Notes under the pieces: model-generated
Seen by the model: only the letters and a program-made list of their open reading frames with translations
Database searches by the model: none
What the model was told of the DNA's origin: nothing
Position numbers and translations under genes: made by a program
Part shown: in pieces, positions 1 to 7,471 of the stretch
How positions within the stretch are numbered: the first letter of the stretch is position 1
How the letters are laid out: each line of letters opens with the position of its first letter
Assembly (NCBI RefSeq): GCF_003994485.1
Contig: NZ_RZNJ01000003.1
Coordinates: forward strand, 496,525-560,524
From: Arsenicitalea aurantiaca
GTDB taxonomy: Bacteria > Pseudomonadota > Alphaproteobacteria > Rhizobiales > Devosiaceae
Direction: 5' to 3'
DNA: 64,000 bases

Positions 1-1
1 G

Positions 2-481
2 GACACGCCGGCGGCCAACACCCACAATATCGCGCTTCTTGAGCAGGCGATCGCCGATTTCGCCGCCGAGGATCTGCTGCTGGTGGTCGAATTCCTCACC
101 TATCCCCTCGAAGGCGAGAGCAAGGCCGACTACACCGCGCGCATCCCCGAACTGATCGTGGGGGGCACCAAGATCTGCCTCGAGCTCGGCGCCAAGGTGC
201 TGAAGCTGCCCTATCCCGGCACGCCCGAAGCCTGCCGGCAGGTCACCGAGCTGGCCGGCGACGTCCCTTGGGCGGTCCTCTCGGCGGGCGTCGATCACGA
301 GACTTTCCTCGGCCAGGTCGAGATCGCCATGGCCGCCGGCGCATCGGGGGTCATCGCGGGCCGGTCGCTCTGGAAGGATTGCATCTCGCTCGACCGCGCG
401 GTCTCGCGCACGAAGCTCTCCGAAATCGCCGTCGGCCGGCTGAGGGAGATCCAGGCGGTCGTCGCGCGTCATTTCGGCTGA
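2..481 (+). CDS. LacD/YihT-like class I aldolase, C-terminal part
   Basis: The gene is cut by the left window edge; about 159 C-terminal residues are visible. The segments VVEFLTYP, GAKVLKLPYP and the late barrel strand WAVLSAGVDHETF followed by AGASGVIAGRSLW are the pattern of the LacD/YihT class I aldolases, TIM barrels that cleave ketose (bis)phosphates. The Lys in KVLKLP is the likely Schiff-base residue by analogy. The stop lies 25 bp before the ROK/P-loop kinase gene on the same strand, so the two are probably co-transcribed and the kinase may supply its phosphorylated substrate. The actual sugar (tagatose, sulfofructose or another) cannot be told from this fragment. Confidence 0.75.
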   Translation, partial: DTPAANTHNIALLEQAIADFAAEDLLLVVEFLTYPLEGESKADYTARIPELIVGGTKICLELGAKVLKLPYPGTPEACRQVTELAGDVPWAVLSAGVDHETFLGQVEIAMAAGASGVIAGRSLWKDCISLDRAVSRTKLSEIAVGRLREIQAVVARHFG

Positions 482-506
482 CCGGCCGCCACGGAGGAGC
501 GCCGCA

Positions 507-1922
507 ATGGAGCGCGAGGCCATCGGCATCGATATCGGGGGCACCAATATCCGCGCCGCGCGCATCGGGCCGGACGGGACCATCCTTGCCCGGCGCGCCC
601 GCCGCAGCGACCGCGATCCGGCGATCGTGCTCGAGGCGATCCTTGAGATGATCGGCGAGCTCGACGGCCCCGCCGTCGCCGCCATCGGCCTCGGCGTCCC
701 CGGCCGCGTCAATGCGACGACCGGCACCGTGCTTTCGGGCGGCTATGTCGACCTGACCCCGGTCAAGCCCGGCCCGCGTATCGCCGAAGCGACCGGCCGC
801 CCGGTGATCGTCGACAATGACGCCAATATGGCCCTCGCTGGCGAAATGGCCCTCGGGGCGGGTCGCGGGCATGCCAACATCGTCATGTTCACCATCGGCA
901 CCGGAATTGGCGCGGCCATCGCCGATGCCGGCGCGCTGCTGCGGGGCAATGGCACGGCGGGCCAGCTCGGCCATCTCACTGTCGCTCTCGACGGACCCCA
1001 ATGCGTCTGCGGGCGCCGCGGCTGCGTCGAGACGCTGAGTTCGGGCACGGCCCTCGGCCGGCACATTGCGGAGGCGGGCCTGCCTGCCGGCACCACGGCA
1101 GACCAACTCTTTGCCGCAAGCGATGCGGGCGATGCGCGCGCCACCGCTGTTCTTTCGGCCTGGTCGCGTCCGCTTCGCGCCGCCATCGACAGCATGGTCG
1201 CGGGGCTCTCGCCCGATCTCGTCATTCTGGGGGGCGGGCTCGGACAGGCCGCCGCACGGGCCCAGGCCGCGCTTGCCGCCGAAGCGCCCTGGTACACCGC
1301 GCCCATCGCAGCCGCCGAACTCGGTGACGATGCGGGCGTCATCGGCGCAGGGCTCGAGGCCTTGCGGCGCAACGGCGCGGGGCCCGGCCGCCGGGTCGTC
1401 CTCGTCAACGGCATCCCTGCGAGCGGCAAGAGCAGCGTATCGGCGGAGATCGCCACGCTCACCGGCTGGCCGGTCATCGCGCTCGATACCATCAAGAACC
1501 CCTTCCTCATTGCGCTCGGTGGTGGAGACCGGCCGTTCAACCGCCGTCTCGGGGAGGCGAGTTTCGAGGCCATGTGGCAGATCGTCGGCGCGGCACCGCC
1601 GGGCGCGACCCTCATCCTCGATGCGTGGTTCGGTTTCGTGCCCTATGAGAGGCTCGCGGCGCGGCTTGCCGAAACGGGCGTCTCGGGCTTTGTCGAAATC
1701 TGGTGCCACGCGCCCGGCCCGCTTCTGGGGGAGCGCTACGCGGCCCGCCTCGGCACCCGGCCGGCCGGGCATCCCGGGGCCGAATACGTCCCCGAACTCA
1801 TCGCGCTCGCCGAACGCGCCGAACCCTTCGGTCGCGGGGAGACGATCCCGGTCGACACGAGCGCGCCGATCGATGCGGAGGCCCTCGCCCGACAGGTGCG
1901 AACGCTTCTGGGGCGAAGATAG
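507..1922 (+). CDS. ROK-family sugar kinase fused to a P-loop kinase domain
   Basis: The protein has 471 residues, whereas a ROK kinase is usually about 300. Residues 1-290 are a full ROK domain: phosphate loop IGIDIGGTN (6-14), catalytic Asp in VDNDAN (D105), TIGTGIG (129-135) and the zinc knuckle C166/C168/C173. Residues 297-471 form a second nucleotide-binding domain with Walker A GIPASGKS (302-309) and a LILDAWF strand, similar to chloramphenicol-phosphotransferase/AAA_33-type small kinases. There is no N-terminal helix-turn-helix, so it is an enzyme rather than a ROK repressor. The start is set by a GGAGG 8 bp upstream. It follows the aldolase and likely phosphorylates the same carbon source; the job of the second domain is unknown. 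Confidence 0.85.
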   Translation: MEREAIGIDIGGTNIRAARIGPDGTILARRARRSDRDPAIVLEAILEMIGELDGPAVAAIGLGVPGRVNATTGTVLSGGYVDLTPVKPGPRIAEATGRPVIVDNDANMALAGEMALGAGRGHANIVMFTIGTGIGAAIADAGALLRGNGTAGQLGHLTVALDGPQCVCGRRGCVETLSSGTALGRHIAEAGLPAGTTADQLFAASDAGDARATAVLSAWSRPLRAAIDSMVAGLSPDLVILGGGLGQAAARAQAALAAEAPWYTAPIAAAELGDDAGVIGAGLEALRRNGAGPGRRVVLVNGIPASGKSSVSAEIATLTGWPVIALDTIKNPFLIALGGGDRPFNRRLGEASFEAMWQIVGAAPPGATLILDAWFGFVPYERLAARLAETGVSGFVEIWCHAPGPLLGERYAARLGTRPAGHPGAEYVPELIALAERAEPFGRGETIPVDTSAPIDAEALARQVRTLLGRR

Positions 1923-1925
1923 GGG

Positions 1926-1960
1926 AAGGGCCCCCGCCGGGGAGGAGGCGGAGGCCCTTT
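1926..1960 (+). terminator. Possible terminator after the ROK/P-loop kinase
   Basis: Arms AAGGGCC and GGCCCTT, with inner arms CCGCC/GGCGG, form a stem directly after the kinase stop codon. It is followed by only three T residues, so it is a weak intrinsic terminator at best. Confidence 0.4.
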
Positions 1961-2135
1961 CGGGGAGGAGGACTGATGCGGCACGGACGGGACAAGGGCT
2001 CGGCTGCCAATTCGTCGGCCAGTGCGAGAAACCGGAAAAACCGCACTGTTCCCTATGCCGTCGCGTCCGGTTGACACGCGCCGCATCTGGGGGACTAACC
2101 CCTTGCGCCCGCAAAGGGTTCCGCGCTGATTTCGA

Positions 2136-3140
2136 TCAAGGCGCAGCCGGCGCGAGAACCCCTTCGAGCAAGGGCGCGCATTGGCCGGTGATCCTTCCCA
2201 GCGCCGCGGTCTGCTCATCACCAGGATTGTCGATCGCGATCGCAGCCCAGAGATCATCCTCGATCACCGTCTGCAGGCTGCATCCACAATAGGCGGCGCA
2301 GGCGACCGCGTCCCCGCGCGTCGCGGCGCAGCTCGCCTCGCAACTGGTGAGGAATTCGGCCTCCTGACGCCCGGCCGCCGGCGCCAGCACCTGCGCGGCG
2401 GGATAGAGGATGCCGAGCAGGATCGGCTGGTGAATGAGATAGATGACGAGGCTCCAGCGTCCCAGAAGCACGAGCCCCTTGAAAGCCGGACCGCTCGGGC
2501 GAACCCGGGCGAGGCGCTCGGCAAACCCCGTTGCAAGCGCAGCGCGGGTGGCGAGGACGCCGAGGAGCACGACGCCGAACCAGGGGAAAACCGGAACCAG
2601 GTCATTGGTCACCGGCACCTCCTCCCAGAGCCCGATCCAGGCCAGCCATTTCGTATCGAACGCCGCATCGCGGAAAAGGAACGGCAGGGCGATCGAAGCT
2701 ACGGCAAGCCCGAGCACGATCCCCGGATGGGCGCGCAGAAATGGCAGCGCGAGGAGGCTCAGCAGTGCGATGGCATGCAATATGCCGAAAAAGACGAAGC
2801 TCTGCGGGAAGATGACGAAGGTCGCGATGCTGATGAGGAGCGCAGCGCCCACCAGCATGGCGAAGCGCTTGAAGAACGCCCGCCAGCGGATCCCTCGCCC
2901 ATGCGCAAGCACGAGGCTCGCGCCCACGAGGAACAGAAAAATGCCCACGAGCAGCCGCGCGAACGCCACCCAGCCCGGATCGGTCGAGACGTCCACCGCG
3001 ATAAACCAGAAATAGCTGAGGTCCCAGGCGAGGTGATAGACGATCATGCCGGTGATCGCCGCGCCACGCAGCGCATCGATCAATCCGACGCGCGGGGTCG
3101 GCGCGAGATCGGGCCGCGGCGCGGTGGCGGTCTGGGTCAT
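2136..3140 (-). CDS. DUF1624 (HGSNAT-like) integral membrane protein
   Basis: An inner-membrane protein of about 334 residues with at least seven hydrophobic segments. It opens with RVGLIDALRGAAITGMIVYH and ends its membrane part with SLVIYLIHQPILLG, both typical of DUF1624, related to heparan-alpha-glucosaminide N-acetyltransferases. A C-terminal tail after the last helix holds six Cys residues in about 22 positions (CEASC, CAAYCGC), which may form disulfides or bind metal. Two adjacent ATG codons occur; the second is chosen because GAGGA sits 5 bp before it. Substrate and role are unknown. It is divergent from the thiamine riboswitch operon. Confidence 0.8.
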   Translation of the reverse strand: MTQTATAPRPDLAPTPRVGLIDALRGAAITGMIVYHLAWDLSYFWFIAVDVSTDPGWVAFARLLVGIFLFLVGASLVLAHGRGIRWRAFFKRFAMLVGAALLISIATFVIFPQSFVFFGILHAIALLSLLALPFLRAHPGIVLGLAVASIALPFLFRDAAFDTKWLAWIGLWEEVPVTNDLVPVFPWFGVVLLGVLATRAALATGFAERLARVRPSGPAFKGLVLLGRWSLVIYLIHQPILLGILYPAAQVLAPAAGRQEAEFLTSCEASCAATRGDAVACAAYCGCSLQTVIEDDLWAAIAIDNPGDEQTAALGRITGQCAPLLEGVLAPAAP

Positions 3141-3269
3141 CATGGTCCTCGCGGGGGGGAAACGCGATCCCGAGCCTAGTCGCATGGCGACACCCGCACC
3201 ACCCCTATGCCCGCCCCTTTCTGCCCCACCCCTTGTCATCGCCGCCCCGAACCGCTAGAACCCGGTCAT

Positions 3270-3358
3270 CCACAGGGGTGCTCCGTATTGCCGGGGCTGA
3301 GACCTGGGCGCCAAGCCCTAAGACCCTAAAGCTGATCTGGGTAATACCAGCGGAGCGA
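3270..3358 (+). ncRNA. TPP riboswitch (THI element)
   Basis: The conserved blocks are in order: GGGGTGC, GGCTGAGA, an ACCCT stretch, then CTGATCTGGGTAATACCAGC, the pyrophosphate-sensing arm. The element ends about 10 bp before the ykoF start and its 3' edge runs into the GCGAGGCGGA Shine-Dalgarno region, which fits translational repression by thiamine pyrophosphate. It controls the four-gene uptake operon that follows. Confidence 0.95.
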
Positions 3359-3368
3359 GGCGGACTTC

Positions 3369-3977
3369 ATGTATAGCGCAGCACAACTCTCCCTATATCC
3401 CATGACCGACGGCTTCGTCGGCGTGATCCTCGATGCGATCGGCGTCCTCGAACGCTATCGCCCGCATCTGCGGACCGAGACCGACGATCTTTCCACGCTG
3501 ATCGTCGCGCCCCCCGAGACGCTTTATCCCGCGATGCGCGACCTCTTCGTGGCGGCGGCGGCATCGGGCCGGCATGTCACGCTCTCGGCAACCGTCTCGC
3601 GCGGCTGCCCCGGCGCGACCGATGACCCGATCTGCGGCTCGGACATCGCCACCGGCCCCTTGCCCCCGCTCGCGGGTAGGATCACCGAGGCGATCGCCGA
3701 AACCCGCGCCGCGCCGATCACGGGCATCGAAATCGCCGCGCAATTTGCGCTCTACGTGCCCGGCTCGGACAGCCACAGCGCCGAGATCGCCGGCTGCATC
3801 GAGTTCCTCCAGGGTTCGGGCCTGAGGACAACGCCAAAATCGCTCGTCACGCGGATCGACGGGGATGCCGGCCCGGTCTTTTCCACGCTCGGTTCGGCCT
3901 TCTGGCGGTTCGGGCATGGCTCGGCCCATGTGGTGATGGACCTCACGGTCTCGGCCAACAGCCCGAGCCGGCGCTGA
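3369..3977 (+). CDS. ykoF: YkoF-like thiamine/HMP-binding protein
   Basis: A 202-residue soluble protein matching the YkoF family, which has two tandem ferredoxin-like domains (about 1-95 and 115-195 here) that bind thiamine or its hydroxymethylpyrimidine part. The repeats are visible as AQLSLYPM near the N-terminus and AAQFALYVPG in the middle. It is the first gene after the TPP riboswitch and precedes an ABC permease by 35 bp, the same company YkoF keeps elsewhere. It has no signal peptide, so it acts in the cytoplasm, probably as a ligand-binding accessory of the transporter. Confidence 0.88.
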   Translation: MYSAAQLSLYPMTDGFVGVILDAIGVLERYRPHLRTETDDLSTLIVAPPETLYPAMRDLFVAAAASGRHVTLSATVSRGCPGATDDPICGSDIATGPLPPLAGRITEAIAETRAAPITGIEIAAQFALYVPGSDSHSAEIAGCIEFLQGSGLRTTPKSLVTRIDGDAGPVFSTLGSAFWRFGHGSAHVVMDLTVSANSPSRR

Positions 3978-4012
3978 GCGCCCCGGGCGCCGCGCCCGGC
4001 CTTCCACACCAA

Positions 4013-4792
4013 ATGGTCAATCCCATGCTCGAACGCCTCTGGCGCATCGCGCCCGCACTTTCGGCCATCACGATCCTTCTCCTTTTGTGGGAGAGCTATG
4101 TCGCGCTGTCGGGTATTGCGCCCACCACCCTGCCCGCGCCCTCGCGCATCTGGGCGCAGGGCGTGCTCAACTGGCCCTCGCTCGCCCAGAACACCTGGCC
4201 GACCGTCCAGGCGACGGTTCTGGGGTTCATGCTGTCGCTCTGCGTCGCGTTCGTCCTCTCGGTCGTCATCGATTTTTCGCCCGCCCTGCGCCGCGCGCTC
4301 CTGCCGGTGCTGGTGATCAGCCAGACCCTGCCGCTCATCGCCATCGCCCCGCTCGTCATCCTCTGGTTCGGCTTCGGGCTCGCGCCTAAAATCCTGCTCG
4401 TCGCCTTCGTTACCTTCTTTCCGATGCTGGTCGCCTGGCTCAAGGGCTATGAGGCGACCGAGCCCGACCTCGAATGGCTGCTGGGGACGATGGGCGCTGG
4501 CCGCGCCGCGATCTTCCGGCAGGCCCGCCTGCCCTCGGCACTGCCCTATTTCTTTGCGGGCCTTCGGATCTCCACCACCTATGCGGTGGTGGCGGCGATC
4601 TTCGCCGAATATGCGGGCGCCGCGCGCGGGCTCGGCATCTATATCCTCTCGGCCAAGAACAATTTCCGCCCCGATCTCGTCCTCGCCGCGGTCGGGGTCA
4701 GCGCGGTGCTCACGCTCTGCCTTTTCGGGCTCGCCATTCTCGCCGAGCGCATTGCCATGCCCTGGGCCCGCTTCCGGGAGCCTCGGCGATGA
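4013..4792 (+). CDS. thiX: ThiX-like ABC transporter permease for a thiamine precursor
   Basis: A 259-residue permease of the NitT/TauT-ThiX class with about six membrane segments. The cytoplasmic coupling loop is visible around residues 145-175 (KGYEATEPDLEWLLGTMGA, then the EAA-like stretch ending in RQARLPSALPYF). It belongs to the TPP-controlled operon and its stop overlaps the ATPase start in ATGA. Together with ThiZ and ThiY it should import hydroxymethylpyrimidine or formylaminopyrimidine from thiamine breakdown; the exact substrate is inferred from context. Confidence 0.88.
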   Translation: MVNPMLERLWRIAPALSAITILLLLWESYVALSGIAPTTLPAPSRIWAQGVLNWPSLAQNTWPTVQATVLGFMLSLCVAFVLSVVIDFSPALRRALLPVLVISQTLPLIAIAPLVILWFGFGLAPKILLVAFVTFFPMLVAWLKGYEATEPDLEWLLGTMGAGRAAIFRQARLPSALPYFFAGLRISTTYAVVAAIFAEYAGAARGLGIYILSAKNNFRPDLVLAAVGVSAVLTLCLFGLAILAERIAMPWARFREPRR

Positions 4793-5550
4793 CCCCGCGG
4801 CTCTCGGTTTCGGATCTCGCCAAGGCCTATGACGGGCTTCAGGTGCTCGACGGGCTCGATCTCGAGGTGGGCAAGGGGGAGTTCGTCTCGCTCCTCGGCC
4901 CCTCGGGCGCGGGCAAGTCGACGCTCTTTCGCCTTCTCACCGGCGGCCGGCCCGATCGGGGTACCATCCGGCTCGACGGGGCGCCCATCGCCGAACAGAC
5001 CGCGCCCTTCGCCTTCATGCCGCAACGCGACGCGCTGATGGACTGGCGCACGATCATCGGCAATGCGAGCCTCGGGCTCGAGATCGCGGGGGTGCCCCGG
5101 CACGAGGCCCGGGCGCGCGTCGCGCCGCTCTTTGCCGAGTTCGGCCTTTCGGGCTTCCAGCACCATTACCCCGCCCAGCTTTCGGGCGGCATGCGCCAGC
5201 GCGCGGCGCTCCTGCGCACCATCGTCATGGATCGGCCCATGCTGCTGCTCGACGAGCCCTTCGGCGCGCTCGACGCGCTGACGCGGGCCGGCATGCAGCG
5301 CTGGCTCGCCGCCATGTGGCAGCGCCATCGCTGGACGGCGCTGCTCATCACCCATGACGTGCGCGAGGCGATCCTGCTCTCGGACAGGATCTACCTGCTC
5401 TCCCCGCGCCCGGCCCGGGTCGTCGCCGAAATCCACGTGCCGCTCCCGCGCCCGCGCAGCCAGGCCGACCTCGCTACCCCCGAGGCGCTTCGGATCGAGG
5501 CCCGACTCCTCGACACCCTTCTCGACCCCAGCCAAGGACAGATCCCATGA
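4789..5550 (+). CDS. thiZ: ThiZ-like ABC transporter ATPase
   Basis: A 253-residue ABC ATPase with Walker A GPSGAGKST (37-45), signature LSGGM (131-135), Walker B LLLDEP (152-157) and the switch His in LITHD. The closest class is the NitT/TauT/ThiZ group. The ATG is chosen because it overlaps the permease stop in ATGA and opens the conserved domain; the frame remains open further upstream inside the permease gene but that is not homologous sequence. It drives import through ThiX. Confidence 0.9.
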   Translation: MTPRLSVSDLAKAYDGLQVLDGLDLEVGKGEFVSLLGPSGAGKSTLFRLLTGGRPDRGTIRLDGAPIAEQTAPFAFMPQRDALMDWRTIIGNASLGLEIAGVPRHEARARVAPLFAEFGLSGFQHHYPAQLSGGMRQRAALLRTIVMDRPMLLLDEPFGALDALTRAGMQRWLAAMWQRHRWTALLITHDVREAILLSDRIYLLSPRPARVVAEIHVPLPRPRSQADLATPEALRIEARLLDTLLDPSQGQIP

Positions 5551-6557
5551 CCTCCATCAAGCCCCGTATCGTTTTGCCCGTCGCCCTCCTTCTCGCGAGC
5601 GCCTTTCCCGCTGCCGCCGAGCCGGTGCGGATCGCGCTCGACTGGACGCCCAATACCAATCATGTGGGGCTCTACGTGGCCCAGGAGCTGGGCTATTTCG
5701 ACGAGGCCGGGCTCGAGGTCGAGATCCTGCCTTATACCGATGCGGCCGTCGGCACGCTGATCGCGAACCGGGTCGCCGATTTCGGCGTCGTCGATGCGCT
5801 CCAGCTCTATTCCCAGCACAGCGCCGGTGTGGACATCATTGCGGTCTACGCCGTGGTCCAGACCGAGACGGGGCGCATCGTCCTCAACGCGGATCGGCAG
5901 GACATCGCCCGTCCCGCCGACCTCGACGGGCTCGTCTATGCCGGCTTCGGCAGCGCCTGGGAGGACCGGCTGATCTCGACCCTCATCCGCAATGATGGCG
6001 GGGACGGCACGTTCGAAACCGTGACCCTGGGCACCTCCGCCTATGAGGCGCTCGCCAATGGCAGCGTCGATTTCACCATGGAGGTCGTGACCTGGGAGGG
6101 CGTGAAGGCCGAACTCGAAGGCACCGAGCAACGGCGCTTCCGCTATGCCGATTACGGCGTGCCCGACCAGCACACCAATTTCATCGCCTCGAGCACCGCC
6201 TTTCTCGAGGCCGAGCCCGAAACCGCCCGCGCCTTCCTTGAGGCGCTCCGGCGGGGCTATGCCTTTGCGGTGGAAAACGAGGAGGAGGCCGCCCGCCTCC
6301 TGGTTGCGGCCAATCCGACCGCGCTGCCCGACGACAGCCTCGCCCGTGCCTCGCTCGCTGCGCTCAATGAGGGCCATTACCTTGCGAGCGAAACCGGCGC
6401 CATCGGCACCATCGACCCCGAAAAATTCGCCGCTATGGGCGAATTCCTCTTCACCTCCGGCATGCTGCTCGACGTAAACGCCGAGCCCCTCGCCGAGCGC
6501 CCCGATTTTTCGGCCTATTTCACCAATGCCTATCTGCCCGAAGACGCGCAGCCCTAG
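5547..6557 (+). CDS. thiY: ThiY-like periplasmic thiamine-precursor binding protein
   Basis: A 336-residue NMT1/THI5-like binding protein. Residues 1-24 are a signal peptide ending in AAA; the mature part begins VRIALDWTPNTNHVGLYVA, diagnostic of ThiY/THI5 proteins. WEDRLISTL and FTMEVVTWEG belong to the pyrimidine-binding cleft region. It overlaps thiZ in ATGA and is last in the riboswitch operon. Family members bind N-formyl-aminomethyl-pyrimidine or HMP. Confidence 0.9.
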   Translation: MTSIKPRIVLPVALLLASAFPAAAEPVRIALDWTPNTNHVGLYVAQELGYFDEAGLEVEILPYTDAAVGTLIANRVADFGVVDALQLYSQHSAGVDIIAVYAVVQTETGRIVLNADRQDIARPADLDGLVYAGFGSAWEDRLISTLIRNDGGDGTFETVTLGTSAYEALANGSVDFTMEVVTWEGVKAELEGTEQRRFRYADYGVPDQHTNFIASSTAFLEAEPETARAFLEALRRGYAFAVENEEEAARLLVAANPTALPDDSLARASLAALNEGHYLASETGAIGTIDPEKFAAMGEFLFTSGMLLDVNAEPLAERPDFSAYFTNAYLPEDAQP

Positions 6558-6583
6558 GCGTTCGGCCCTAAACAGGGCTGCGC
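6546..6583 (+). terminator. Stem-loop spanning the thiY stop codon
   Basis: A perfect 10-bp inverted repeat (arms GCGCAGCCCT and AGGGCTGCGC) contains the thiY stop in its loop side. A second nested pairing (GTTCGGC with GCCGAAC) is also possible. It sits between convergent genes and could stop or stabilise transcripts from either side; there is no T tract. Confidence 0.45.
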
Positions 6584-6622
6584 CGAACCCCACGGCATCG
6601 GCGCAGCACCGCCGATAGAACG

Positions 6623-7381
6623 CTAGACCGAGCGGGTGAGCCCGCCATCGACGCGGATCATTGAGCCCGTGACATAGCTTGCCCCGGCGCCCGCGAGGAA
6701 GGCGACCACCGCCCCGAACTCGTCGGCATCGCCATAGCGACCGGCCGGGATCTCGGCGATCGAGGCCTCCTGCACCCGGGCGAGGTCCTTGCCCGAATTT
6801 TCGGCATTGGCCTTGTCGATGCTGCGCAGCCGGTCGGTATCGATGCGGCCGGGCAGCACCATGTTGACGGTGATGCCATGGCGCGCGACTTCGCTCGCCA
6901 GCGTCTTGGACCAGCCGGCGATCGCGGCCCGCACGCCATTGGAGAGCGCAAGGTTGCCGATCGGCTGCTCGATGCCCGAGGAGCCGATGGTGATGATGCG
7001 GCCCCATTTGCGCTCGATCATCCCGGGCAGCACCGCCTCGGTGATCGAGAAGATCGAGGTCGCCATCGTCTCGAAGGCGGCAAGCCAGGTCTCGCGGGTC
7101 TGGCCCATTGCGGGGCCGGCCTTGGGGCCGCCGGTATTGTTGACGAGGATATCCACCCCGCCGATCTTGCCCAGATGCGCGATCAGCGCCTCGACCGAGC
7201 CGCGATCGGAAAGATCGACCACATGGGGGGTGAACCGCTCGGCCGCGGTCATCTCACCCGCCGAGCGGGCCGCCGCGATCACGTCGACGCCCTCGGCGTG
7301 GAGAAGTCGGGCGCTGGCGCCCCCGAGGCCGCGACTAGCGCCCAGTACCAGGGCGCGCTTGCCCGCAATGGCGAGATCCAT
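6623..7381 (-). CDS. SDR-fold protein lacking the catalytic Tyr/Lys pair
   Basis: A 252-residue Rossmann-fold SDR. The cofactor loop reads LGASRGLGG (13-21) and NNTG replaces the usual NNAG (81-84). At the active site Ser134 is present, but the expected Y-x3-K is replaced: the stretch is LALSNGVRAA (144-153), with Ser147 and Arg151 at those positions. A subgroup of BKR-like SDRs with this pattern is known, so the loss is probably ancestral rather than damage. An AAGGA 8 bp upstream supports the start. It may be a non-canonical reductase or a binding protein. The amidohydrolase gene lies 90 bp upstream on the same strand. Confidence 0.8.
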   Translation of the reverse strand: MDLAIAGKRALVLGASRGLGGASARLLHAEGVDVIAAARSAGEMTAAERFTPHVVDLSDRGSVEALIAHLGKIGGVDILVNNTGGPKAGPAMGQTRETWLAAFETMATSIFSITEAVLPGMIERKWGRIITIGSSGIEQPIGNLALSNGVRAAIAGWSKTLASEVARHGITVNMVLPGRIDTDRLRSIDKANAENSGKDLARVQEASIAEIPAGRYGDADEFGAVVAFLAGAGASYVTGSMIRVDGGLTRSV

Positions 7382-7471
7382 GACTGCTGTCCTTCAAGAA
7401 GAGTGTTCGGTGGGGCGTTGTTAGCCCAAGCCGGGCCGCAACGCACCCCCGCCCTTTCTCCGAGCCCCGGC

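Noticed and set aside
507-1922. ROK protein considered as a repressor
   Set aside because: No N-terminal helix-turn-helix; the zinc motif and catalytic Asp are intact, so it is a kinase.
351-2114. Long antisense open frames, here and throughout the window
   Set aside because: High GC leaves long shadow frames opposite real genes; they are rich in Arg/Pro/Ala, lack ribosome sites and show no family motifs.
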